DNA of 64,000 nt, taken from NCBI RefSeq assembly GCF_001613465.1, contig NZ_BDCK01000016.1, positions 186,001 through 250,000 of the forward strand, given 5' to 3'. This stretch comes from Nocardia niwae NBRC 108934 = DSM 45340 (lineage in GTDB: Bacteria > Actinomycetota > Actinomycetes > Mycobacteriales > Mycobacteriaceae). Positions within the stretch are counted from its first letter, which is position 1. The number at the start of each line of letters is the position of its first letter. Both the position numbers and the translations under genes were made by a program. Positions 9,097 to 16,987 of the stretch are shown one piece after another. The notes under the pieces are model-generated. The model made no database searches. It was not told the DNA's origin and worked only from the letters and a program-made list of their open reading frames with translations.

Positions 9097-9168
9097 CGAT
9101 CTCGGTGCGACCGCGGTTCAACGTCGAGCCTGGTGGACCCCGGATTCCGGCGACCAGAGGGGGCGGCG

Positions 9169-9801
9169 ATGCCCGGCACACAGAACGGCAGCGACGGCGA
9201 GCGTGAGCTGCAGGAACGGTACGGCACACACGATCGGGCCCAGCGGTTCTACGACGATCAGGTGCTCGACCGGCTCAATCCGACGATGATCGAATTCATC
9301 GGACGGATGGATATGGCGTTCATCGCCACCGCGGACAAAAGCGGCGAATGCGACGCCAGTTTTCGCGCCGGACTGCCAGGTTTCCTGCATGTGATAGACG
9401 ACCGTACGATCGCCTATCCGGAATACCGTGGCAACGGCGTCATGGCCAGTCTCGGCAATATCCTGGAGAATCCGCACGTCGGGATACTGCTCATCGATTT
9501 CGTGCGCGACCTCATCGGGCTGCACATCAACGGTTCGGCCCGCATCGTCTCCGACCCCGTCCTCCGCGCCGGCGTGCCGGACCTACCGGTCAATCTGAAG
9601 GGCCGCGCCGCCCAGCAGTGGGTGGTGGTCGACGTGGAGGAAGCGTACATCCACTGCCGCAAGCACATCCCACATCTCGTCCCCGCCCCGCGCGAACAGC
9701 GCGAGTGGGGCACCGACAACGTCCGCGCGAAGGGCGGCGACTACTTCGGTGCGAAGGCGGAGAAGAACGAACTGGCCGACACGCTGGTCAGCGGATCCTG
9801 A
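9169..9801 (+). CDS. pyridoxamine 5'-phosphate oxidase-fold flavoprotein
   Basis: A 210-aa single-domain protein of the PPOX-like split-barrel class. The core shows MIEFIGRMDMAFIATADKSG, then DASFRAGLPGFLHVIDDRT, YPEYRGNGVMASLGNILENP and HVGILLIDF. The pattern matches proteins annotated as FMN- or F420-binding pyridoxamine oxidase-related. The C-terminal YIHCRKHIPHLVPAP is usual for this subgroup. The ATG at 9169 follows AGAGGGGG. An in-frame ATG at 9094 has no ribosome-binding site. The substrate and cofactor are not known. Confidence 0.82.
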   Translation: MPGTQNGSDGERELQERYGTHDRAQRFYDDQVLDRLNPTMIEFIGRMDMAFIATADKSGECDASFRAGLPGFLHVIDDRTIAYPEYRGNGVMASLGNILENPHVGILLIDFVRDLIGLHINGSARIVSDPVLRAGVPDLPVNLKGRAAQQWVVVDVEEAYIHCRKHIPHLVPAPREQREWGTDNVRAKGGDYFGAKAEKNELADTLVSGS

Positions 9802-9830
9802 GGGGACGGTACGCGGCCGAGCCCACCTCC

Positions 9831-9890
9831 ATGAGTGGCACACCATAGAGACCCCTTCTCGGGAGATGCCGCAGCCCTGCGCCACTCGTG
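9831..9890. repeat. dispersed palindromic element, copy 1
   Basis: An imperfect inverted repeat: ATGAGTGGCAC at its left end and GCGCCACTCGTG at its right end, with about 37 nt between. It begins 30 bp after the PPOX-fold stop codon. The same GAGTGGCACAC arm occurs at 24422-24475, also just after a stop codon, so the two appear to be copies of one element, perhaps serving as a transcription stop. Confidence 0.5.
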
Positions 9891-10044
9891 CTCTGACTGC
9901 GCCTGCGGACGGATCGCGTAACGTTTCGGGTTATTGGACCGAACATTCTGGTATGGCGCGTTTATTCGGTCGGAGCGGTCGGGTGGCCCGCTCGAGGTTG
10001 TCGATCAGGATGCCCGGGCGGACGCTCGCCGCGACCGTACGGAC

Positions 10045-10626
10045 TCAGCCCAGTATCGATGTGGCCATGCGGCCCGCATCGCGTAGGCGGGTGGCGGCGT
10101 TCGGGGTGCGCTCGAGTACCCACACTCCCTGCAAGAAGACCAGCAGGAAGCGGGCCATGGCGCGCGGGTCAGCGTCGGGGGGCAGTTCGTCCTGGGCTCG
10201 GGCGCGCGACAATGCGGAGGCCAGCGCGGTTTCCGTGCGCGCCCAGCTGGATTCGACGAGGCGGGCGACGTCGGCGTCCCTGGCGGCGAGTTCGACTGCC
10301 GCGTTGGTCACCAGACAGCCCAGGAATCGATTCTCCGAACAGGATTCGGTCACGAACCGGTCGATCAGTCCCCTGACCGCGGGTAGCACCGGACCTGGAC
10401 GAGCCAGTTCCGCCGTGACGAGCGCGTCGACGACCTCCACATGGCGTTGCAGCGCCTGCATGAAGAGATCGTGCTTGCTGCCGAAGGTCGAGTAGAGACA
10501 GGCCCTGGCGATGCCCAGATGCTCCGTCAGATCCGCTATCGAGGTCGTCTCGTAGCCCCGCTGCCAGAACAGGACAAGCGCGCGATCGAGCACCACATCG
10601 GGGTCGAAGGTCTTGGTACGCGCCAT
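10045..10626 (-). CDS. TetR family transcriptional regulator
   Basis: A 193-aa regulator. The DNA-binding domain is complete: VVLDRALVLFWQRGYETTSI, ADLTEHLGIARACLYSTFGS and KHDLFMQAL (residues about 10-58). The C-terminal domain has CLVTNAAVELAARDADVARL, which places it with TetR_C_16-like regulators of the YcdC/AcrR kind. Divergent from a small secreted protein gene, with a near-palindrome at 10648-10665 in between. Confidence 0.9.
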   Translation of the reverse strand: MARTKTFDPDVVLDRALVLFWQRGYETTSIADLTEHLGIARACLYSTFGSKHDLFMQALQRHVEVVDALVTAELARPGPVLPAVRGLIDRFVTESCSENRFLGCLVTNAAVELAARDADVARLVESSWARTETALASALSRARAQDELPPDADPRAMARFLLVFLQGVWVLERTPNAATRLRDAGRMATSILG

Positions 10627-10647
10627 GTTTCGAGATCGTAGAGCTAT

Positions 10648-10665
10648 TGCGACCGATCAGTCAAA
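10648..10665. promoter_or_regulatory. putative TetR operator
   Basis: The sequence TTGCGACCGATCAGTCAA has a near-perfect inverted repeat centred on GATC (GACCGATCAGTC at 10651-10662). It is 22 bp upstream of the tetR start and 49 bp before the divergent secreted-peptide gene, so it could control both. Confidence 0.55.
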
Positions 10666-10713
10666 TATGCAACACTACGAGCCCCCATCCCCAACCGCAG
10701 AACAGGACGCCTG

Positions 10714-10929
10714 ATGAAGAAGCTCATCGTTGCCACCGCCGTGATCGCAGGACTCCTCGTCCCGGCGAGTTCGGCTGCGGCGCAATCCGCCCCCGCACCT
10801 GCTTCCGCACCTGTCGCAACGACCTCGCCCGCGGCTCCGGTGGGTTCTTGGTCGGAGGAGTTGTTCTGCGCCGTCATCAAGTTCCTGAAGGGCGGCTGGG
10901 CGGGGCGTCCCACCGACTGCTCTTTCTGA
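10714..10929 (+). CDS. small secreted peptide with two cysteines
   Basis: A 71-aa product with a clear Sec signal peptide: KK at positions 2-3, a hydrophobic core LIVATAVIAGLLVPAS and an AAA-type cleavage region near residues 22-25. The mature part has an Ala/Pro/Thr-rich linker and a 25-residue C-terminal block with ELFCAVIKFLKGGWAGR followed by PTDCSF, holding two Cys residues that could form a disulfide. No family is recognised. It is followed 51 bp later by a lipoprotein gene on the same strand, so the two may be co-transcribed under the TetR regulator. Confidence 0.7.
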   Translation: MKKLIVATAVIAGLLVPASSAAAQSAPAPASAPVATTSPAAPVGSWSEELFCAVIKFLKGGWAGRPTDCSF

Positions 10930-10980
10930 CCAGCCGACTTCGAATCGCCGTGAAATAGCCTGACGTAAGGAAATCGCGAG

Positions 10981-11754
10981 ATGACAAGCAGGGCTATCGG
11001 GCGCGGCCTCACAGCCGTCGCGTGTAGCGCGGTGATGCTGCTCGCCGGCTGCGAAACCGCCTCCTCCGAGAAGACTTCGCCGACTCCGGGTGGGACCGCC
11101 TCGGCGACGAACACTGTCGCCGCGCCCACGACGGCCCGCGCCGGAGGTGAATCGGCCGCGCCGGAACCCACTCGGGTCGAGGCCGGTACCCCCGCACCCG
11201 GTACCCCTGCCCCCGGTGCCCCCGCACCTGACGCTCCTGCACCCGGCGCCCCCGCACCTGACGCTCCCGCCCCTGGCACCGCCGCACCTGGCACCCCTGC
11301 ACCGGGGAGTCCGGCCGCCACGCCTACGGATTCCCCGGCAAGCCCCTTCTGGGACCCCTGCACGCTGCGGGATTCCGACCTCAGCGCGGCAGGTTTGGAT
11401 ACTTCCACGAAGACAAGAATTTCCGACGCCACGTTTCCGACTTGGCAGATGTGCAAGTGGCAATCGATCGACCGGACTTTCCAACTGGTGATCGCCGCAT
11501 CGGATCGCACGATCGCCGATCTGCTCGAACCCGGGACCTACCAGGATCTCCGGAGGACCGAATTCGCAGGCAGGCAAGTGGTGCAATTCCGATCGGTGGC
11601 GGACACGCACAAGCTGGGCTGCGAGGTCGGTACACCGGCGGCGTACGGCAGCATCGTGTTCGCGGTGCGCAATACGCGCATCCAGACCGATGTGGGCGAT
11701 CCCTGCGCCGACGTGAATCGGGTCGGGGCCGCCCTTTTCAGGTCGCTCCCCTGA
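10981..11754 (+). CDS. DUF3558-like lipoprotein with Pro-Ala-Gly repeats
   Basis: A 257-aa exported lipoprotein. Signal peptide residues 1-23 end in the lipobox LLAGC, with Cys24 as the lipid anchor. Residues about 65-115 are a low-complexity spacer of APGAP/APDAP units. The C-terminal domain (WDPCTLRDSDLSAAGLD, then FPTWQMCKWQS, later GCEVGTP and GDPCADVNRV) matches the DUF3558 lipoprotein pattern with paired cysteines. The role is unknown. A hairpin follows the stop. Confidence 0.82.
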   Translation: MTSRAIGRGLTAVACSAVMLLAGCETASSEKTSPTPGGTASATNTVAAPTTARAGGESAAPEPTRVEAGTPAPGTPAPGAPAPDAPAPGAPAPDAPAPGTAAPGTPAPGSPAATPTDSPASPFWDPCTLRDSDLSAAGLDTSTKTRISDATFPTWQMCKWQSIDRTFQLVIAASDRTIADLLEPGTYQDLRRTEFAGRQVVQFRSVADTHKLGCEVGTPAAYGSIVFAVRNTRIQTDVGDPCADVNRVGAALFRSLP

Positions 11755-12059
11755 CCCGAATCCGTGTGCGACGTCGGCGACACGTGCTCGCCGACGTCAC
11801 CACGATCAAGGCGAATTCGTCAACGCCACCGGTGCGCCTCCGCCGTCTCCTGACCTCGGCTTCGATGGAATCCCGCAAGGTCACGTCGTGCAACCAACGG
11901 TCCACCATGGTCGGCAACCGACGCATCGTGGTCACCGTCGGCGAGTCTTCGTCGTACTCCGCCATCGGGGTCGGCCAGCGTTCGGCTGCCACAATCGAGT
12001 GCACTGGATTCGAGTCCTGGCCCCGCATGCCGACGGACACCGTATCCGATGGCACTTGG
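11755..12059. other. 305-bp convergent intergenic region with a hairpin
   Basis: It lies between the lipoprotein and the araC-type gene, which converge. The only structure seen is the hairpin at 11770-11798. No credible coding frame is present. Confidence 0.5.
11770..11798. terminator. terminator-like hairpin after the lipoprotein gene
   Basis: An 11-bp perfect stem (GACGTCGGCGA and its complement) around a 7-nt loop, 15 bp after the lipoprotein stop. There is no T-run, so it is a weak or factor-assisted terminator at best. Confidence 0.55.
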
Positions 12060-12995
12060 TCAGCGCGGTCGTACTTCCTGCGGAGTGACCCCGAACCGCG
12101 ACTTGAACGCGGAGCCGAAGGCGCTGAGGGAGCGGAAACCGCTGGCGTAAGCGATGTCGGCGACGGTACGGGCGGATGGGGCTTCGCGCAGGCGGCGGTG
12201 CGCGCGGTCGAGCCGCTCGCTGCGGATCAGTTCGCTCGGTGCGGTGCCGGTGTGACGCAAGGCCAGTTGGATCTGCCGCAGCGACCAGCCTAGGCTTCGC
12301 GCGATCGCGGCCGGTGTCAGGTTCGGGTCGTCGGCGTGCCTGCGCACGTGGTTGCGAACCGCGGTGTCCACCGTGGCCAGCACGGTGGGCATCACGCTGC
12401 GGCGGCGCAGGCACAGACCGAGCAGGTCGACGATCGCGTCACAGGCGGAGGCGAACTCGGGCCCGTCGACAGCCTCACGCTGCCTGCCGAGTTCGCCGAT
12501 CATGCCTGCCACGACCGAGCCCAAGCCCTCGCCCAGGTCGATCAGCGCCGGTCCCGCGCCGGTCTCGAGCGGCAGAGCGCCGGCGGGGACGTTCATCACC
12601 CACCCGCGCGCAGCCAGGGGTTGGTCGAAATCCACCGGACGCGTCTTCGTGACGACCGCGGCGTGCCCCGGCGCCACCTGAGCGGTGCCGCCGTCCTGCC
12701 GAAGACGCAATACTCCGGCGGTCGGGATCGTCACCCGCAGACTCTCGTCGCCGTCACGCCGGATATCCGCACGGGTTCGGGAGTAGCCGATGCTGTCCGA
12801 CCAGAAGTCGATCAGCTGGTAGCCCGCGTATCGCTGCACGGCCGTCGCTCCACGGAACGACGACGGACTGGCGAAACGGCATTGCAAGGTGCCCTGGTTA
12901 CGACAGACGTGCTCAGCCCAGAGGTCGGCCGACTCGCGGGGCAGGACCGCGCCGGTATCGACGCGCTCCACGAAATACGGCTCGGCGACCGACAC
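12060..12995 (-). CDS. AraC family transcriptional regulator
   Basis: A 311-aa regulator with an N-terminal AraC-ligand-binding-like domain (VLRLRQDGGTAQVAPGHAAV) and a C-terminal double helix-turn-helix: LTPAAIARSLGWSLRQIQLA and VADIAYASGFRSLSAFGSAF, ending FGVTPQEVR. GTG 12995 is preferred because GGGAGG lies 6 nt upstream; a TTG at 13001 is the other option. It is divergent from an alpha/beta hydrolase gene across about 200 bp, so it may control that gene. The ligand is unknown. Confidence 0.9.
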   Translation of the reverse strand: MSVAEPYFVERVDTGAVLPRESADLWAEHVCRNQGTLQCRFASPSSFRGATAVQRYAGYQLIDFWSDSIGYSRTRADIRRDGDESLRVTIPTAGVLRLRQDGGTAQVAPGHAAVVTKTRPVDFDQPLAARGWVMNVPAGALPLETGAGPALIDLGEGLGSVVAGMIGELGRQREAVDGPEFASACDAIVDLLGLCLRRRSVMPTVLATVDTAVRNHVRRHADDPNLTPAAIARSLGWSLRQIQLALRHTGTAPSELIRSERLDRAHRRLREAPSARTVADIAYASGFRSLSAFGSAFKSRFGVTPQEVRPR

Positions 12996-13204
12996 GAGCA
13001 ACCTCCCAGACCGACGTGCGCGTTTCCGTCAGACTCGTGCACGGATCAGGTCGAGCGCGCAGAGGTCCACGCCTAACGTGAATCCGATCGTACAGATCAC
13101 ACCCAGGCACCGGCGCGTCGTAGCCGGCGCCGGCGGGAACCCGTCACCGGGTGCGGCGCAAGCTCGGGTCGGCCCGCCGCTCACTGCAAGGAATGGGCAC
13201 AGTC

Positions 13205-14032
13205 ATGGACCGTAGGCATGTTCACGTACCGACTCGGCTGGGGCTGCTGCACGTCGTCTTGACCGGCAGCGGCGATCCGATCGTGATGTGGCCGAGCCTT
13301 CTCATGGACGCCGGCCTCTGGGACGACCAAGTCGGCTATTTCGCACGGGATTTCTTGACCATCGCGGTGGACCCGCCCGGGCACGGGCGGTCCAGCCGCC
13401 TCGAACGGCCCTTCACCTTCGACGAGTGCGCGGCGTGCGTGGTCGACATCCTCGATCAGTTGGGATTACCGCGGACCCATTTCCTCGGGAACTCCTGGGG
13501 CGCCATGACCGGCGGCACCTTCGCCGCCGCATTCCCCGACCGCGTCGAATCCGCGATCCTGATGAACGGCACGGCGTCGCCGGCCCCGCTCGCTCAGCGG
13601 ACGCAGTACCGGATGCTTCTGCTGATGACCCGCGTTCTCGGCGGGATCCGGCCGCCGCTGACCGGATCGGTGGTCCGGGCCTTCCTCGGTCCGACGACCG
13701 AACGCACGCGACCGCAGGTCGTCCGGCAGGTCCTCGACGTGGCTCGCCGCAATGACCCGGCGTCGCTCGCGCACGCCGTCCGATCCGTGGTGATCGACCG
13801 CCCGGACCAGCGCGACCTCTTCTCCTCGATCACCTGCCCCACGCTGGTCGTCGGAGGTCGCGAGGACCGCACCTTTCCCGTGCCCGAACTCGAAGTTTTG
13901 GCGGACGCCATCCCCGGCTCGCAGCTCGTCGTCCTCGACGGAGCCGCCCACCTCGCGGCCGCCGAGGTCCCCGATGAAGTGAATCGCCTGGTCGAAGCCT
14001 TCCTGGCTGACCGCGCCGCGACGAGCGGATAG
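13205..14032 (+). CDS. alpha/beta hydrolase
   Basis: A 275-aa hydrolase of the 3-oxoadipate enol-lactonase/haloperoxidase-like group. The oxyanion region is VMWPSLLMDAGLWDDQV, the nucleophile elbow is LGNSWGAM (Ser about residue 99), an acidic residue is in VVGGREDRTFPV, and the catalytic His is in DGAAHLAAAEVP. No signal peptide is seen, so it is cytoplasmic. ATG 13205 is chosen; ATG 13193 is in frame but is almost on top of the AAGGA sequence. It is divergent from the AraC regulator. The substrate is unknown. Confidence 0.85.
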   Translation: MDRRHVHVPTRLGLLHVVLTGSGDPIVMWPSLLMDAGLWDDQVGYFARDFLTIAVDPPGHGRSSRLERPFTFDECAACVVDILDQLGLPRTHFLGNSWGAMTGGTFAAAFPDRVESAILMNGTASPAPLAQRTQYRMLLLMTRVLGGIRPPLTGSVVRAFLGPTTERTRPQVVRQVLDVARRNDPASLAHAVRSVVIDRPDQRDLFSSITCPTLVVGGREDRTFPVPELEVLADAIPGSQLVVLDGAAHLAAAEVPDEVNRLVEAFLADRAATSG

Positions 14033-14033
14033 G

Positions 14034-14489
14034 TCAGCGGATCTTGAAGATCACCAAGCGCTGGACGACGAAGTTGATGACGGTGGCGGTGCCCTGGGCG
14101 ATGACGAAGGCCAGCGGCTGACGCCACCATTCCCCGGGGAAGGTGAAGTAGAACAGGTTGTTGATGCCGACCTGCACCGCGAACGTCACGGCGTAGAGCG
14201 CCACGACCGCGAGGAAGCGGATCCGGCTCGGCGGTGCCTGGAAGGTCCACCGGCGATTGATCAGGTAGGCCGTTGTGGTGCCCGCCACGAAGCTGATCGA
14301 CTTGGCGACGATGACGGGCAGGCCCATCAGGTTGAGCAGCAGGCTGTAGAGCCCGTAATCGACGACCGCCGAGAAGCCGCCGGTGAGGGTGAACCGGATG
14401 ATCTGGGTCTTGAGGTCGACCTCGGTGCCGCCGGGCTCGTCGACCAGGGGCAACTCGGCCGGAAGCGGCAGGTGGGGTTCGGCTTGCAC
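14034..14489 (-). CDS. GtrA-family membrane protein (Rv3789-like)
   Basis: About 151 aa with four hydrophobic helices. The block FTLTGGFSAVVDYGLYSLLL through FVAGTTTAYLINRRWTFQ and IAQGTATVINFVVQRLVIFK follows M. tuberculosis Rv3789 closely. Rv3789 is proposed to take part in decaprenyl-phosphoryl-arabinose handling or to recruit AftA. The start is uncertain: GTG 14489 sits 7 nt after a TACGCT -10 element and would be leaderless, while ATG 14561 would give 175 aa. It is divergent from dprE1 across about 120 bp, the same arrangement as in mycobacteria. Confidence 0.87.
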   Translation of the reverse strand: MQAEPHLPLPAELPLVDEPGGTEVDLKTQIIRFTLTGGFSAVVDYGLYSLLLNLMGLPVIVAKSISFVAGTTTAYLINRRWTFQAPPSRIRFLAVVALYAVTFAVQVGINNLFYFTFPGEWWRQPLAFVIAQGTATVINFVVQRLVIFKIR

Positions 14490-14496
14490 GCCGACG

Positions 14497-14502
14497 AGCG
14501 TA
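14497..14502 (-). promoter_or_regulatory. -10 element for a leaderless gtrA transcript
   Basis: On the minus strand TACGCT (TANNNT consensus) is followed by 7 nt and then GTG 14489. No convincing -35 is seen. It supports the shorter gtrA start. Confidence 0.4.
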
Positions 14503-14613
14503 GCGTCGACCGGGAAATGATCGGGATCCGGTTCTGAACCGACGTGTACGTCACTACCCATGGGTAGAGCGACCCCATCCCCATCTGGCGTCATACCTGT
14601 AGCCTCTATGCCG

Positions 14614-16095
14614 ATGTCCACGAAAGCTCCGACCGCCACCAAGACAACCGGGAACGACAAGGGCGCCGGCGTCACGAACGACGGCCCGGCCGCGGGGAAC
14701 GCGTTCACCCTCCCCACGCGCACCCGCACGTTGACCGGGTGGGGTCGCACCGCACCCACCTCTTCCGAAGTGCTCTCGACCAGCGATCCCGAACTGATCG
14801 CCAAGGCAGTCGCCATGGTCGCCGAGGACAACGACGGCAAGCCCGCCCACCTGCGGCGCGGTGTGATCGCCCGCGGCCTCGGCCGCTCCTATGGCGACCA
14901 CGCGCAGAACGCGGGCGGCCTGGTCGTCGACATGACCGCGCTGAACAACATCCACCGCATCGACCGCGACACCCGCATCGTGGACGTGGACGGCGGCGTC
15001 AGCCTCGACCAGCTCATGAAGGCCGCGCTGCCGTTCGGGCTCTGGGTGCCGGTGCTGCCCGGCACTCGGCAGGTGACCATCGGCGGCGCGATCGCCTCCG
15101 ATATCCATGGCAAGAACCATCACAGCGAGGGCAGCTTCGGCAACCACGTGCGCTCGATCGATCTGCTCACCGCCGACGGGCAGGTGCAGCACATCACGCC
15201 GAAGCGCAACGCCAAGCTGTTCTGGGCGACCGTCGGCGGCAACGGGCTCACCGGCATCATCCTGCGCGCGACCATCGAGATGGTGCCCACGGAGACCGCC
15301 TACTTCCTCAACGACGGCGTGAAGACCACGACGCTCGACGAGACCATCGCCGCGCACAGCGACGGCAGCGAGGCGAACTACACCTACTCGAGCGCCTGGT
15401 TCGACGTGATCAGCCCGCTGCCCAAGCTGGGCCGGGCCACGATCACCCGGGGCAGGCTGGCCAAGCTCGACGAGCTGCCCAAGCGGCTGCGCAGCAAGCC
15501 GTTGAAGTTCGACGCGCCGCAGCTGATGACCGTCCCGGACATCTTCCCGAACTGGACGATGAACAAGGTCACGCTGATGTCCATCGGCGAGGCGTACTAC
15601 CGGATGGGCGGCAACTACACCGGCAAGGTGCAGAACCTGACGCAGTTCTATCACCCGCTGGACATGATCGCGGAGTGGAACCGCGGCTACGGTTCCAACG
15701 GCTTCCTCCAGTACCAGTTCGTGGTGCCCACCGAGGCGGTCGAGGAGTTCAAGCGGATCATCGTCGACATCCAGGCCTCCGGGCACTACTCGGCGCTGAA
15801 CGTGTTCAAGCTGTTCGGCCCGGGCAACCAGGCGCCGTTGAGCTTCCCGATGCCGGGCTGGAACATCTGCGTCGACTTCCCGATCAAGCCGGGTCTCAAC
15901 GAGCTGGTCGGCGAGCTGGACCGGCGGGTGCTCGAGTTCGGCGGGCGGCTGTACACCGCGAAGGACTCGCGGACCACCGCCGAGACCTTCCACAAGATGT
16001 ATCCCCGGATCGACGAGTGGATCAAGGTCCGTCGTAGCGTCGACCCCACAGGCGTTTTCATGTCCGATATGGCGAGAAGGCTGGAGCTGCAGTGA
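14614..16095 (+). CDS. dprE1: decaprenylphosphoryl-beta-D-ribose 2'-oxidase
   Basis: A 493-aa FAD enzyme that oxidises decaprenyl-phosphoryl-ribose at C2', the first half of the epimerisation to the arabinose donor. FAD_binding_4 features are [40 protein letters not shown] and [17 protein letters not shown]. The C-terminal substrate domain has [13 protein letters not shown], and [14 protein letters not shown] with Cys419, the residue attacked covalently by benzothiazinones in mycobacterial DprE1 (Cys387). The N-terminus is about 30 residues longer than in M. tuberculosis and is Thr/Lys-rich. ATG 14614 lies 8 nt after a TAGCCT -10-like element; ATG 14608 is possible. The stop overlaps the dprE2 start by 4 bp. 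Confidence 0.97.
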   Translation: MSTKAPTATKTTGNDKGAGVTNDGPAAGNAFTLPTRTRTLTGWGRTAPTSSEVLSTSDPELIAKAVAMVAEDNDGKPAHLRRGVIARGLGRSYGDHAQNAGGLVVDMTALNNIHRIDRDTRIVDVDGGVSLDQLMKAALPFGLWVPVLPGTRQVTIGGAIASDIHGKNHHSEGSFGNHVRSIDLLTADGQVQHITPKRNAKLFWATVGGNGLTGIILRATIEMVPTETAYFLNDGVKTTTLDETIAAHSDGSEANYTYSSAWFDVISPLPKLGRATITRGRLAKLDELPKRLRSKPLKFDAPQLMTVPDIFPNWTMNKVTLMSIGEAYYRMGGNYTGKVQNLTQFYHPLDMIAEWNRGYGSNGFLQYQFVVPTEAVEEFKRIIVDIQASGHYSALNVFKLFGPGNQAPLSFPMPGWNICVDFPIKPGLNELVGELDRRVLEFGGRLYTAKDSRTTAETFHKMYPRIDEWIKVRRSVDPTGVFMSDMARRLELQ

Positions 16096-16853
16096 TCAAT
16101 GCCGTTGGCAACCCCCAGTCGATTCTGCTGCTGGGTGGCACCTCGGAGATCGGCTTGGCGATCTGCGCGGAGTACCTGAAGAAGGGGCCCGCGCGCGTCA
16201 CCCTCGCCGCACTGCCCGGTGATCCCCTGCGGGAGGGCGCGGTCGCCCAGATGAAGGCGGCGGGCGCGAGCCAGGTCGACGTCATCGACTTCGACGCGCT
16301 CGACACCGAGAGCCACCCCAAGGTGATCGACGCCGCCTGGGACGCGGGTGACGTGGACGTCGCGATCGTCGCCTTCGCCCTCGACGGCGATCCCGAAGAG
16401 CTGTGGCAGAACCAGGGCAAGGCGGTACGAGTCGCCCAGATCAACTACACCGCCTCGGTCTCCGTCGGCGTGCTGGTCGGCGAGAAGATGAAGGCGCAGG
16501 GCTTCGGGCGGATCATCGCGATGTCCTCGGTCGCCGGTGAGCGGGTGCGGCGCTCGAACTTCGTCTACGGATCGACCAAGGCCGGCCTTGACGGGTTCTA
16601 CCTCGGGCTCGGCGAAGCGCTGCGGCCGCACGGCCCGCGCGTGCTGGTGATCCGGCCCGGCATGGTGCGCACCAGGTTCTCGTCTCACGTCAAAGAGGCT
16701 CCGCTCACCGTCGACAAGGAAGACGTCGCCGCGCTGGCGGTCGCGGCCTCGCAGCGCGGGAAGGAACTGGTCTGGGCGCCGGGAGCCTTCCGCTACGTGA
16801 TGATGGTGTTGCGGCACGTGCCGCGCGCGATCTTCCGCAGACTGCCGATCTGA
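16092..16853 (+). CDS. dprE2: decaprenylphosphoryl-2-keto-ribose reductase
   Basis: A 253-aa short-chain dehydrogenase that reduces the keto intermediate made by DprE1 to decaprenyl-phosphoryl-arabinose, using NADH. The Rossmann motif is [12 protein letters not shown], the active site has [21 protein letters not shown] (Ser, Tyr and Lys of YxxxK), and [14 protein letters not shown] follows. The GTG start overlaps the dprE1 stop (GTGA), so the two are translationally coupled. The C-terminus [19 protein letters not shown] is the usual amphipathic tail of DprE2. Confidence 0.97.
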   Translation: MINAVGNPQSILLLGGTSEIGLAICAEYLKKGPARVTLAALPGDPLREGAVAQMKAAGASQVDVIDFDALDTESHPKVIDAAWDAGDVDVAIVAFALDGDPEELWQNQGKAVRVAQINYTASVSVGVLVGEKMKAQGFGRIIAMSSVAGERVRRSNFVYGSTKAGLDGFYLGLGEALRPHGPRVLVIRPGMVRTRFSSHVKEAPLTVDKEDVAALAVAASQRGKELVWAPGAFRYVMMVLRHVPRAIFRRLPI

Positions 16854-16871
16854 TCCTCGGCGAACGAGCCC

Positions 16872-16904
16872 GGTGCCCGCGTGATCGGTGATCGCGCGGG
16901 CACC
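16872..16904. promoter_or_regulatory. hairpin between dprE2 and aftA
   Basis: A 10-bp stem (GGTGCCCGCG with its complement CGCGGGCACC) extends inward through GATC-GGT-GATC to about 15 bp with one T-G pair. It lacks a T-run, and TATCGT (16905-16910), a possible -10 element, follows at once. It may attenuate read-through while a new promoter serves aftA. Confidence 0.4.
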
Positions 16905-16945
16905 TATCGTCTGACGGAGTGGACCCTGTGAACCCCGGAGGCGCC

Positions 16946-16987
16946 ATGCGAGTAATCCAGTGCGACGAGCGCGGAGCGGTCCGTTGA
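16946..16987 (+). CDS. possible 13-codon leader peptide coupled to aftA
   Basis: ATG 16946 is preceded by a strong GGAGG (16937-16941) and reads MRVIQCDERGAVR before TGA 16985-16987. The stop overlaps the TTG that begins aftA (TTGA). The best ribosome-binding site in the intergenic region thus belongs to this mini-frame rather than to aftA. No homologue is known to me; it could instead be chance. Confidence 0.35.
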   Translation: MRVIQCDERGAVR

